Shown piece after piece: positions 1-7,258 of a stretch of 50,697 nucleotides of DNA. The notes beneath the pieces are model-generated. The model saw only the letters and a program-made list of their open reading frames with translations, was not told the origin of the DNA and searched no databases. The translations under genes were made by a program, and so were the position numbers. How positions within the stretch are numbered: the stretch's first letter is position 1; the number at the start of each line of letters is the position of its first letter. Origin of the DNA: Nitrospirales bacterium (GTDB lineage: Bacteria; Nitrospirota; Nitrospiria; Nitrospirales; UBA8639); contig BQIV01000035.1 of NCBI GenBank assembly GCA_021604005.1, positions 1 to 50,697 of the forward strand, in the 5' to 3' direction.

Positions 1-222
1 GTCCCGCAAATATCGAGCGAGTCCATGAGGCAGTTCAAGAAGGCCCTGCTTTGTGAAATGTTTGTGGAGGTTCGAGGATCCTGACAGAGTGAGAGGATCT
101 CGTCGTCGTGCGAGACGACACCCGTAGCGACTTGCGGAATCTCGAAGACTGGTAAATTGATACCAATCGCCAGAAATAATGGCGATACACAGAATAGCGC
201 CGAAGACTCCTGCCATAAGCAT
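1..222 (-). CDS. Partial membrane-anchored hypothetical protein (N-terminal part)
   Basis: The reading frame starts at ATG 222 (GTG 240 is an in-frame alternative) and stays open for 74 codons to the window edge, so only the N-terminus is visible. Residues about 2-17 (MAGVFGAILCIAII) form one hydrophobic segment, followed by an Arg-rich stretch (SRYGCRLARRR) and then a soluble-looking region. This pattern suggests an inner-membrane anchor with its positive flank in the cytoplasm. No family is recognised. An overlapping minus-strand frame from 268 is a poorer candidate because it lacks protein-like composition. Confidence 0.5.
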   Translation of the reverse strand, partial: MLMAGVFGAILCIAIISGDWYQFTSLRDSASRYGCRLARRRDPLTLSGSSNLHKHFTKQGLLELPHGLARYLRD

Positions 223-281
223 AGTCGGTGACCATAGCACAGACGTAAGAATTGCCTAAAGTCGACACTCCTGCTTACGCA

Positions 282-311
282 TTGACTTGGGATGGGACGC
301 TCGTCTAGTAT
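282..311 (+). promoter_or_regulatory. Putative sigma-70 promoter of the split tRNA-fMet gene
   Basis: TTGACT (282-287) and TAGTAT (306-311) are spaced by 18 bp and lie directly upstream of the mature tRNA 5' end at 317. The predicted start of transcription falls at about 317-319, so little or no 5' leader would be made. It is a positional call; another promoter further upstream cannot be excluded. Confidence 0.4.
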
Positions 312-350
312 CAGCCTGCGGGGTGGAGCAGTCTGGTAGCTCGTTGGGCT

Positions 351-1005
351 CATTCCGTAGGGTTATCTTGAGTACTAAACTCAAAGGGGACATTGCAAGC
401 AACAAGCTGTTCTTCATGCTCTGAAGCGTGGTTGGGAGGTCCTTAGACCAATCGGAGACCGTTTGCCGTATGATCTGGTCTTTGATGTTGAAGGAACTCT
501 TGTGAAGGTTCAGGTCAAAGCAGCCTGGTTCGATGGAGATCGCGGCAACTATGTTGTTGATAATCGTCGAACGAAGACAAACCGAAGGGTAATGGTTCGA
601 GGACTGTATACCAATTCGGATTTCGATTTTGCGTTGGCCTATGTTCAAGACTTGGACCTATTCTACGTGTTCCCAGTTGAAGTATTCATCAGTTATGCCA
701 GCGAAATTCACCTGGTGGAAACTGACAAGCGTCAACGGAAGCCTCGATCCGCTGAATACCGTGACGCCTGGGATTTAATCCTACATCGGGCTGTACAGAA
801 GGAAACTTTTGTACGAACACCTGTCAAATTCGGGGAAGCCTGTGGCGAGGTAATCCCGAGCCAAGCCCTGATGGTTGATCAACCATCAGAGAAGGTGTAG
901 AGACTTAACGGCAGGCACCCTAACGGCGGTCAAGCCGGTCCGAGGGTGAAGAGAAAGTCCAGACCACAAACTGGTCTCCCAGGCAGCGGAAGCTGTAGTG
1001 GTAAG
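351..1005 (+). ncRNA. Group I self-splicing intron in tRNA-fMet
   Basis: The intron is 655 nt. Visible core elements are P3 (GCCTGT 838-843 pairing with GCAGGC 911-916), a P4/P5-type box (AATCCCGAGCCAAGCC, about 852-867), a perfect 22-nt palindromic hairpin in the P6 position (868-889), and P7 (GACT 902-905 with AGTC about 955-958). P8 is CACCCT 917-922 with AGGGTG 943-948, J8/7 is AAGAGAA, and P9-like hairpins follow, including AGACCA/TGGTCT and CAGC-GGAA-GCTG. These boxes resemble those of cyanobacterial and plastid tRNA introns. A candidate P1 pairs 347-351 with 360-364 and includes U350 opposite G361. The intron ends in G1005. The ORF occupies the segment between P1 and P3. Confidence 0.88.
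368..900 (+). pseudogene. Frameshifted intron-encoded PD-(D/E)XK homing endonuclease
   Basis: The product resembles group I intron-associated PD-(D/E)XK endonucleases such as I-Ssp6803I, which is known from a cyanobacterial tRNA-fMet intron. Residues typical of the fold are visible: PYD in GDRLPYDLVFD, QVK in LVKVQVKAAW, and the conserved NRRTKTNRR and DKRQRKPRSA blocks. Translation from TTG 368 gives MSTKLKGDIA and then ends at a stop at 422. Continuing in the next frame from 397 gives QQAVLHALKRGWEVLRPIGD, so one base is missing near 395-400, where the family has a catalytic Glu. A shortened 145-residue product from TTG 463 remains open but lacks that helix. The last 20 or so codons overlap ribozyme helices P3-P6. 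It is probably inactive. Confidence 0.82.
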
Positions 1006-1066
1006 CATAACCCAAAGGTCGAGGGTTCAAATCCCTCCCCCGCAACCAACTAATTCTGAAATTTAG

Positions 1067-1106
1067 AGGCTCTGTCGTGGAAATACGGCAGGGCCTTTAG
1101 TATTTT
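1067..1106 (+). terminator. Rho-independent terminator of tRNA-fMet
   Basis: AGGCTCTGTCGT (1067-1078) pairs over 12 bp (two G-T wobbles) with ACGGCAGGGCCT (1085-1096) around a GGAAAT loop. The moderately T-rich TTTAGTATTTT follows. It lies 18 bp after the tRNA CCA end. Confidence 0.75.
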
Positions 1107-1212
1107 AAGGTACCATGAATTTCAGTGATCATTTTCCTATCAGATCCCTACCTGTTCTTATCCTGGACTAGTGCCAGTACGCAATTGAAAAAATTCAACC
1201 GTAAAATAAAGA

Positions 1213-1770
1213 TTATCCAACACCTTCACGTTCGAGTAGTTTCTGCTTCCGTTTCACGCCCCAACGATAACCGGAGAGATTTCCGTTCTTTGTGACAACG
1301 CGGTGGCAAGGGATCAGGACCGCCAGAGAGTTCGCCGCACAAGCGTGCGCTACGGCTCGAACGGCTTTTGGTTGCTTGATCATGCTTGCGATATCCGAAT
1401 AGCTGCTGGTTTTTCCAGATGGAATATGACACAACGCATTCCAGACTCTTTTCTGAAAGTCTGTTCCACGTATGTCAAGAGGAATATCTAGATCTGCTTT
1501 TGGGTCTTCAATCCATGTGACAATGTTGTCAGCTCGCTTGTTGAGCGTCCTCTCCGAATTATTACGACACGATTCAGGAAAACGTTTGTGAAAATTTTTC
1601 AGCAATATTGAGGGGTGATCATCCATGTGAACCGCACAAATTCCCTGTTGGCTTTGTGCAATCAGGATAGATCCCAAAATGGAATGCCTGATTGTATAGG
1701 TCATAATGTCTTGCATGGCGAACCGTCCTTTCTCTTGTTTTCGTGGTTGAGAGGCTGCCGTCAGCGACAT
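1213..1770 (-). CDS. ogt: Methylated-DNA--protein-cysteine S-methyltransferase (O6-alkylguanine repair)
   Basis: This suicide repair protein moves the alkyl group from O6-methylguanine to its own cysteine. The C-terminal domain shows the IPCHRV motif with acceptor Cys at about residue 155 of 185, preceded by the winged-helix DNA-binding stretch (TSSYSDIASMIKQPKAVRAVAHA) and followed by LSGYRWGVKRK. The start ATG 1770 is chosen because AGGAGAG lies just before it; ATG 1716 is an alternative and the frame stays open further upstream. It is transcribed away from the Ada-AlkA fusion at 1916 and shares its control region. It supplies the O6-methyltransferase domain missing from that fusion, so the two genes together form an adaptive-response set. 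Some annotators might call it ada C-terminal-like rather than ogt. Confidence 0.92.
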   Translation of the reverse strand: MSLTAASQPRKQEKGRFAMQDIMTYTIRHSILGSILIAQSQQGICAVHMDDHPSILLKNFHKRFPESCRNNSERTLNKRADNIVTWIEDPKADLDIPLDIRGTDFQKRVWNALCHIPSGKTSSYSDIASMIKQPKAVRAVAHACAANSLAVLIPCHRVVTKNGNLSGYRWGVKRKQKLLEREGVG

Positions 1771-1802
1771 ACTCTCTCCTCCCCTTCTTTGCGACATCAT
1801 CC

Positions 1803-1831
1803 AATATACCTGATGATGTGATGTGTCTACT
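1803..1831 (-). promoter_or_regulatory. Putative ogt promoter
   Basis: On the minus strand TAGACA (about 1829-1824) precedes TATATT (1808-1803) with a short 15-bp spacer. Transcription would begin near 1796, upstream of ogt ATG 1770. The short spacer suggests a promoter that needs an activator; one arm of the inverted repeat lies immediately upstream. Confidence 0.4.
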
Positions 1832-1882
1832 CGCCATATTCGGACAGAGAACGATATACATTCCCATGTCCGAATATGGCGA
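1831..1882. promoter_or_regulatory. Perfect 16-bp inverted repeat between ogt and ada-alkA (candidate operator)
   Basis: TCGCCATATTCGGACA at 1831-1846 is repeated in exact inverted orientation at 1867-1882, with 20 bp between. Each arm lies just upstream of, or overlaps, the -35 region of one divergent promoter. This is where a methylated Ada protein would need to bind to activate both genes. A hairpin or attenuator role is an alternative, but a leaderless ada-alkA transcript would not contain it. Confidence 0.7.
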
Positions 1883-1903
1883 TACCTGGAATGGGTTTGG
1901 CGA

Positions 1904-1909
1904 TATAAT
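1904..1909 (+). promoter_or_regulatory. Consensus -10 box (TATAAT) of ada-alkA
   Basis: A perfect TATAAT lies 7 bp before ATG 1916, so transcription would begin at or next to the start codon and the mRNA would be leaderless. No good -35 is present; the expected place (about 1881-1886) is taken by the end of the inverted-repeat arm, which fits an activator-dependent promoter. Confidence 0.5.
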
Positions 1910-1915
1910 CCAGTC

Positions 1916-3388
1916 ATGCGAGAAGATCATTCAACATACTACAAGGCCTATATGGCACGCGATTCACGCTTTGATGGCTTATTTTTTATCGGAGTCACAT
2001 CGACTGGCATCTATTGCCGCCCGATTTGTGTAGCCAAAACGCCCAAGATCTCGAATTGTCGTTTTTTTGATAGTGCAGAAGCTGCTGAGAAAGAATTGTT
2101 CCGTCCGTGTTTACGATGCCGACCGGAATTGGCCCCAGGCAACGCTCCTGTGGATGGTGCGCGTAGACTTGCACAGATCATTGTTCGACGTATTGAAGAG
2201 AGTTTGCTTGATGGAAATGGAAATATAGAAACACTTGCCAAACACGTTAATCTGAGTTCCCGTCAAATTCGTCGTATTATTCAAAAGGAATTCGGTGTTT
2301 CGCCAATTGAACTTGTTCAAACCCGTCGTCTCCTACTAGCCAAACAATTACTCACTGACACAACATTGCCGGTGACCCATGTGGCCTTTGCTAGTGGATT
2401 TTCTAGCCTTCGCCGTTTCAATCATGTCTTTCGATCTCGCCATGGAATGCCGCCAACCCATCTGCGAAAAAGAGCTTCGATTTGCAGTAACGAGTTCATG
2501 GCTCCAGAAACATCGAAATTGCAACTTTCCTTCCGCCCACCTTTTGATTGGCATGGAATCTTACGGTTTCTGCGTCTCCGTGCACTTAGAGGTGTGGAGT
2601 GGGTCTCACAGGAATGTTATGCGCGGACTATTCGGTTAGAGGGGCATAGCGGTTGGGTGAAGGTGAGTCATGCGTCACACACCAATGCTGTATTACTAGA
2701 GTTTACCCATAGCTTAACCCCTGTCCTTCCAGCACTTCTGGGTCAGATACGTCAGGTGTTCGACCTCAATGCCCGCCCTGATGTTATCTCCACTCATTTA
2801 AGGCAAGACCGTTTGTTGGAGCGTGCTGTTGCCGCCAATCCCGGCTTACGTGTGCCCGGTGCCTTTGATGGGTTTGAGTTGGCCGTACGTGCCATTTTAG
2901 GACAACAAGTGACGGTGCAAGCCGCAACAACGTTAGCCTGTCGTTTTGCAGAGGCGTTTGGCCAGGCAGTGGCAACCCCTTTTGACTCGTTAAGCCGGTA
3001 TTCGCCTGAGCCACAACATATTGCTGAGGCCCGCGTGGACGAGCTTGCCAAACTGGGTATTATTCGTGCTCGTGCGAATAGTATTCTTTGCCTTGCACGG
3101 ACGTATGTAGAGGGTGAGTTGCAGCTCAATGCCGGTGTGCATCCGGAAACAGCCATAAAACAGCTTGTCGCACTGCCTGGCATTGGTCCTTGGACAGCTC
3201 AATATATCGCCATGCGAGTCATGTGTTGGCCCGATGCTTTTCCAAAGGAAGATGTCGCGATCCGGAATCGTCTTGGTGGCGTTACCCCCAGGCAGGCAGA
3301 GGAAATTTCACAAGCATGGCGGCCTTGGCGAAGTTACGCCGTGCTTCATCTGTGGAATCATCCGTATATGCAAAATAACAAAGGTTGA
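1916..3388 (+). CDS. Ada-type regulator fused to AlkA 3-methyladenine DNA glycosylase
   Basis: The 490-residue fusion has three parts. Residues 1-75 form the Ada N-terminal zinc domain with C34, C38, C65 and C68 (TGIYCRPIC...FRPCLRCRP); C34 corresponds to the phosphotriester methyl acceptor. Residues about 80-180 are an AraC-type double HTH. Residues about 195-480 are an AlkA base-excision glycosylase with the N-terminal AlkA domain and an HhH-GPD motif (LPGIGPWTAQY) followed by the Asp-containing PKEDVAIRNRL. Ada senses DNA methylation and becomes an activator; AlkA removes 3-methyl purines. The protein lacks Ada's own O6-methyltransferase domain, which is encoded by the divergent ogt. Start ATG 1916 is chosen from family alignment; GTG 1823 would run through the operator. 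Confidence 0.93.
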   Translation: MREDHSTYYKAYMARDSRFDGLFFIGVTSTGIYCRPICVAKTPKISNCRFFDSAEAAEKELFRPCLRCRPELAPGNAPVDGARRLAQIIVRRIEESLLDGNGNIETLAKHVNLSSRQIRRIIQKEFGVSPIELVQTRRLLLAKQLLTDTTLPVTHVAFASGFSSLRRFNHVFRSRHGMPPTHLRKRASICSNEFMAPETSKLQLSFRPPFDWHGILRFLRLRALRGVEWVSQECYARTIRLEGHSGWVKVSHASHTNAVLLEFTHSLTPVLPALLGQIRQVFDLNARPDVISTHLRQDRLLERAVAANPGLRVPGAFDGFELAVRAILGQQVTVQAATTLACRFAEAFGQAVATPFDSLSRYSPEPQHIAEARVDELAKLGIIRARANSILCLARTYVEGELQLNAGVHPETAIKQLVALPGIGPWTAQYIAMRVMCWPDAFPKEDVAIRNRLGGVTPRQAEEISQAWRPWRSYAVLHLWNHPYMQNNKG

Positions 3389-3708
3389 ACAAACGACGTA
3401 TCTCCTCCTTGTCGTTACACGTTTGGGTTTTGGAGTCGCATCAAGGAACTCATCACCATATTTCGTTACATATGGTGGCGTACGTGATTTGACAACGTTA
3501 TGAATGAATTATTAATCTGATCCTTCCTTTCTAAATTTTATTATTCCATTGAAATTTGTGCCATTTTACAATGGCTTTTAGTAGGATGTGCTTCCCTTGA
3601 TATTCAAGATAAGCACCGTGTTGTGCTGTGATAAAAGTACTCAATAGAACGGTGGTTCATTGGGAAGCCATATTTAGTCAATCAGGCCAATGAAGGAATC
3701 AAGCACGT
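3389..3708. other. Intergenic region before the NAGGN cluster
   Basis: AT-rich 320-bp stretch. Short frames here are continuations or shadows of the alkA 3' end. No convincing terminator or consensus promoter was recognised, though the promoter of the downstream cluster should lie here and might be stress-controlled. Confidence 0.5.
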
Positions 3709-5481
3709 ATGTGTGGCATTCTCGGACTCATAAACTTTTCTGATCGTCCTGTGGCTCCCGAAGGATTGAAGGCCATGAGTGCTACGATGATTGACCGTGG
3801 CCCTGACGGCGCGGGGATCTATACTCAAGGAAGATTAGGGTTTGGGCATCGACGCCTGAAGGTTATTGATCTCACGCAATCGTCGCAACAACCCATGGTC
3901 GATTCACAGTTGGGTCTTGGTATTGTGTTCAATGGGGCGATTTACAACTATAAGGAATTGAGAAAAGAACTCGAACAAAAAGGCTATACGTTTTTTTCGC
4001 ACGGCGATACCGAAACGATTCTCAAGGCGTATCATGCATGGGGTGAACAATTCATTCACCGTTTGAATGGGATGTTTGCGTTTGCTATTTGGGAGCGCGA
4101 TTCAGAGCGGGTCCTGCTGGCAAGAGATCGTCTTGGTATTAAACCATTGTATTACTCCGAATCCTCGACACAGTTCCGCTTTGCGTCCACCTTACCAGCA
4201 CTCTTAGCCGGAGGCGGCGTCTCCACGGACATTGATCCTATTGCCCTTCATCATTATTTGATGTTTCACGCCGTTGTCCCCGCTCCCTATACGTTACTCG
4301 CAGGCGTCAGGAAATTAGAGCCTGGCACGATGATGGTGATTGAACCAACCGGAGAGCGTCGGCACCACGCATATTGGCAACTTTCGTTTGACCCCCGTGA
4401 GGATGAAAAAAATCTGACTGAGCAAGATTGGGAGGATCGAGTCTATAACGGACTACGGACGGCTGTCCGCCGCCGACTTGTTGCGGATGTCTCGGTTGGC
4501 GTTCTGTTATCTGGGGGGCTAGATTCAAGCCTCATCGTGGGACTATTGGCTGCTGAAGGGGCCACAGGCTTGAATACGTTTTCAATAGGTTTTGAAACCG
4601 TCGAAGAAGAAAAGGGTGATGAGTTTTTCTACTCTGATATTATTGCCAAAGAATTTTCCACTCAACATCACAAGCTTCCAGTCGATTCGAACAATGTGTT
4701 ACCGAATCTTCTCAATTGTATCCATGCCATGTCCGAGCCCATGGTCAGTCATGATGCCATCGGATTTTATCTGCTCTCCAAAGAAGTCTCGAAGCATGTA
4801 ACCGTGGTTCAAAGCGGTCAGGGCGCCGATGAAATTTTTGCTGGCTATCACTGGTATCCCCCAATGTTGAACAGTCACAACCCCGTCATGGACTATCGGA
4901 ACGTCTTTTTTGATCGTGAGCAAGAAGAATTTTGCCGCGTGGTCCATTCCCGATTTCACCAAGAGGATCATAGTCAGCGTTTTGTGGAAAAACATTTTTC
5001 ACAGCCAGGAGCCTCCCGGGCCATTGACCAGGCGTTACGGCTTGATACCACGATTATGTTGGTGGACGACCCGGTCAAACGTGTTGACAATATGACGATG
5101 GCGTGGAGTTTAGAGGCTCGCGTCCCATTTTTAGATCATGAAGTTGTTGAACTGGCCGCTCGAGTTCCGGCGGAAATGAAAATTGCGCAAGGGGGAAAAG
5201 GGATTCTGAAAGAGGTTGCTCGCCGGGTGATTCCTCACGAAGTGATTGACCGTCCCAAAGGGTATTTCCCGGTTCCCGCCTTAAAATATCTTCGAGGACC
5301 ATATTGGGAGATGGTGCAAGATGCCCTCTCCTCGAAAGCGAGCCAACATCGTGAATTATGCCAGCAAGCCTATGTTGACGAATTATTGGAAAGACCGGAT
5401 GATCATATTACCCCGCTACGTGGATCAAAGCTGTGGCAGCTCGGGTTGTTAGAATTGTGGTTGCAGAGTCATCAGATCTAA
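3709..5481 (+). CDS. N-acetylglutaminylglutamine amidotransferase (asparagine synthetase-like)
   Basis: The 590-residue protein belongs to the class II glutamine amidotransferase/asparagine synthetase B group. After Met removal Cys2 (MCGILG) is the glutaminase nucleophile. The N-terminal Ntn-hydrolase domain covers about residues 2-210, and the ATP-pyrophosphatase domain has the PP-loop SGGLDSS near residue 267. The asnB-like NAGGN branch makes the C-terminal amide of N-acetylglutaminylglutamine, a compatible solute used against osmotic stress. The assignment to this branch rather than plain AsnB rests on the next two genes, which are the other two members of the known trio. Start ATG 3709 is fixed by the need for Cys2. 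Confidence 0.93.
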   Translation: MCGILGLINFSDRPVAPEGLKAMSATMIDRGPDGAGIYTQGRLGFGHRRLKVIDLTQSSQQPMVDSQLGLGIVFNGAIYNYKELRKELEQKGYTFFSHGDTETILKAYHAWGEQFIHRLNGMFAFAIWERDSERVLLARDRLGIKPLYYSESSTQFRFASTLPALLAGGGVSTDIDPIALHHYLMFHAVVPAPYTLLAGVRKLEPGTMMVIEPTGERRHHAYWQLSFDPREDEKNLTEQDWEDRVYNGLRTAVRRRLVADVSVGVLLSGGLDSSLIVGLLAAEGATGLNTFSIGFETVEEEKGDEFFYSDIIAKEFSTQHHKLPVDSNNVLPNLLNCIHAMSEPMVSHDAIGFYLLSKEVSKHVTVVQSGQGADEIFAGYHWYPPMLNSHNPVMDYRNVFFDREQEEFCRVVHSRFHQEDHSQRFVEKHFSQPGASRAIDQALRLDTTIMLVDDPVKRVDNMTMAWSLEARVPFLDHEVVELAARVPAEMKIAQGGKGILKEVARRVIPHEVIDRPKGYFPVPALKYLRGPYWEMVQDALSSKASQHRELCQQAYVDELLERPDDHITPLRGSKLWQLGLLELWLQSHQI

Positions 5482-5498
5482 GTGTGTAAAGAGTGTGT

Positions 5499-7229
5499 AT
5501 GCCTGATCCACGTCAACGACCAGTCGGACCGACTGTCAAAAGCTGGGAAGTTGGTCCGGCGACCTATCAAGGCCGCCGGGTCAAGCCGAAAGTTGTGCTG
5601 GACTGTGGTTGGGGGCGATTGATCTTTGCCCATACCTTTACAGAACCTGAAGAGGTTGCGGCCACATTATTAAAAGAGCGTTCCGGCCGGCGCGACATCG
5701 CCTTTTATTTACGAGACCCGCATGTGGTCTTAGCCCTTCGTCCTCACAAACTGTTTCTCGATCCATCTCATACGTTTCGCCTCTGGCTGGCCGACTATCA
5801 ATCAGTTTCAAGTCAGAAGCACGGATTCATTATCCGCCCAGTTCGATCTCAAGATGATGTGGACTCGCTGAATAGAATTTATTCGGCACGAAATATGGTC
5901 GGTGTTGACTATGACTTCCTCATGAAACATCGCCGCTCTCGAAAGTTGTGGTATCTTCTTGCCAAAGATCAGCGCACGCATGAGGTGATTGGTGTGATCA
6001 TGGGTGTCAATCATTGTGTCATGTTTGATGATCCGGAGAAAGGCAGTAGTACCTGGGCGCTCGCGGTCGACCCTCAAACACATCATCCTGGAGTGGGAGA
6101 GGCCTTAATACGACAAGTGGCCGAGCGTATGAAAGCTCGAGGGTGCCAGTACCTGGATCTGTCGGTGATGCATGACAATCATGAAGCCATTGCGTTGTAT
6201 CGGAAAATTGGCTTTCATCGCATTCCCGTTTTTGCCGTTAAAACACGCAATCGCATTAATGAAAAACTGTTTTCTGGCCCATCGCCTGACCGTCGACTCA
6301 ACCCCTATGCCATGATCATTGTGAATGAAGCGAGACGGCGAGGGATTGACGTGGCGGTGTTGGACGCGGTGGCCGGATACATTAAATTAACGTTTGGCGG
6401 CCGTTCGATCACCTGCCGCGAATCGTTATCCGAATTGACCACAGCCATTGCCATGAGCCGGTGTGCCGATAAGACGCTCACGCAGCGGTTATTAAAAGAT
6501 GTTGGATTATCCGTTCCAGCGCAAATGTTGGCCGATGGGCGAAAAAGAAATCAAGAATTTCTTCGACAGTATCAATCCATTGTGGTGAAGCCGTTGACGG
6601 GGGAACAAGGAAACGGCGTGAGTGTCGATGTCAGCAAGAAAAAGGAAATGGAGGCGGCGATTGCCCATGCCGGAACATTTGGCGAGGAGGTGATTTTAGA
6701 ACAATACGTCAAAGGGGAAGACTTGCGAATTGTATTGATTAACTACCAAGTCGTGGCGGCAGCAGTCCGGCGTCCGCCCAAAATCACCGGAACAGGAAAG
6801 CACACGGTGATGCAGCTGATTGAAAGACAAAGCCAGCGACGATCGCGGTTGACGGGTGGAGAAAGTCGAATCCCCTTGGATCGTGAAGCCAAACGATGTG
6901 TCAAAGACAATGGTTATCGATTGAATGACATTTTGCCAAAAGGCAAGGCGCTGACCGTGAGAAAAACGGCGAATCTGCACACCGGCGGAACCATTCATGA
7001 TGTGACGGAAAAGCTTCACCCTGATTTAGCGGCCGCTGCGGTGCTTGCCGCCAAAACCCTGGCTATTCCCGTCGTTGGATTTGATTTTATTGTATCCAAT
7101 GTTTCAAACTCCGAGTATGTCATTATCGAAGCAAATGAGCGTCCTGGGCTTGCGAATCATGAGCCACAACCGACGGCTGAACGATTTATCGACCTGTTGT
7201 TTCCTCAGACCAAGCATCGGCAACTGTAA
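5499..7229 (+). CDS. ngg: N-acetylglutaminylglutamine synthetase (GNAT/ATP-grasp fusion)
   Basis: The 576-residue bifunctional enzyme forms the acetylated Gln-Gln dipeptide. Residues about 100-245 are a GNAT acetyltransferase with an acetyl-CoA loop (HHPGVGEALIRQ near 192) and a C-terminal LYRKIGFHR motif. Residues about 300-575 are an ATP-grasp ligase with VVKPLTGEQGNGVSVDV near 362 and a late FDFIVSN...IIEANERPGL metal/ATP-binding block. It follows the amidotransferase by 17 bp and is evidently cotranscribed. ATG 5499 is used; GTG 5493 is in frame two codons earlier, and neither has a strong ribosome-binding site. The substrate assignment comes from the cluster. Confidence 0.92.
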   Translation: MPDPRQRPVGPTVKSWEVGPATYQGRRVKPKVVLDCGWGRLIFAHTFTEPEEVAATLLKERSGRRDIAFYLRDPHVVLALRPHKLFLDPSHTFRLWLADYQSVSSQKHGFIIRPVRSQDDVDSLNRIYSARNMVGVDYDFLMKHRRSRKLWYLLAKDQRTHEVIGVIMGVNHCVMFDDPEKGSSTWALAVDPQTHHPGVGEALIRQVAERMKARGCQYLDLSVMHDNHEAIALYRKIGFHRIPVFAVKTRNRINEKLFSGPSPDRRLNPYAMIIVNEARRRGIDVAVLDAVAGYIKLTFGGRSITCRESLSELTTAIAMSRCADKTLTQRLLKDVGLSVPAQMLADGRKRNQEFLRQYQSIVVKPLTGEQGNGVSVDVSKKKEMEAAIAHAGTFGEEVILEQYVKGEDLRIVLINYQVVAAAVRRPPKITGTGKHTVMQLIERQSQRRSRLTGGESRIPLDREAKRCVKDNGYRLNDILPKGKALTVRKTANLHTGGTIHDVTEKLHPDLAAAAVLAAKTLAIPVVGFDFIVSNVSNSEYVIIEANERPGLANHEPQPTAERFIDLLFPQTKHRQL

Positions 7230-7258
7230 TCGGGCCACCTGTGAGCACAAAGGATATT

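Larger units (their letters stand above)
317..1048 (+). tRNA. Initiator tRNA-fMet(CAU), split by a group I intron
   Basis: The exons are 317-350 and 1006-1048. Joined, they give a 77-nt tRNA with acceptor stem TGCGGGG/CCCCGCA, D stem GAGC/GCTC, anticodon stem TTGGG/CCCAA around loop CTCATAA (anticodon CAT), T stem GAGGG/CCCTC and an encoded CCA at 1046-1048. The three G-C pairs at the base of the anticodon stem and the weak T1-A72 end pair are initiator features. CAT occurs at both junctions, so the splice point is ambiguous from sequence alone. Applying the group I rule (exon ends in U, intron ends in G) puts it between U33 and C34 (350/351 and 1005/1006). The gene can only work if the intron splices. 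Confidence 0.93.

Noticed and set aside
463-900. Complete 145-residue endonuclease gene starting at TTG 463
   Set aside because: Upstream codons in the other frame encode the family's N-terminal helix, so the gene is frameshifted rather than naturally short.
901-1005. Resemblance to RNase P RNA (AGGGTGAAGAGAAAGTCC-type stretch)
   Set aside because: The stretch sits between two halves of a tRNA and its pairings fit group I P7, P8 and P9; the other conserved RNase P segments are missing.
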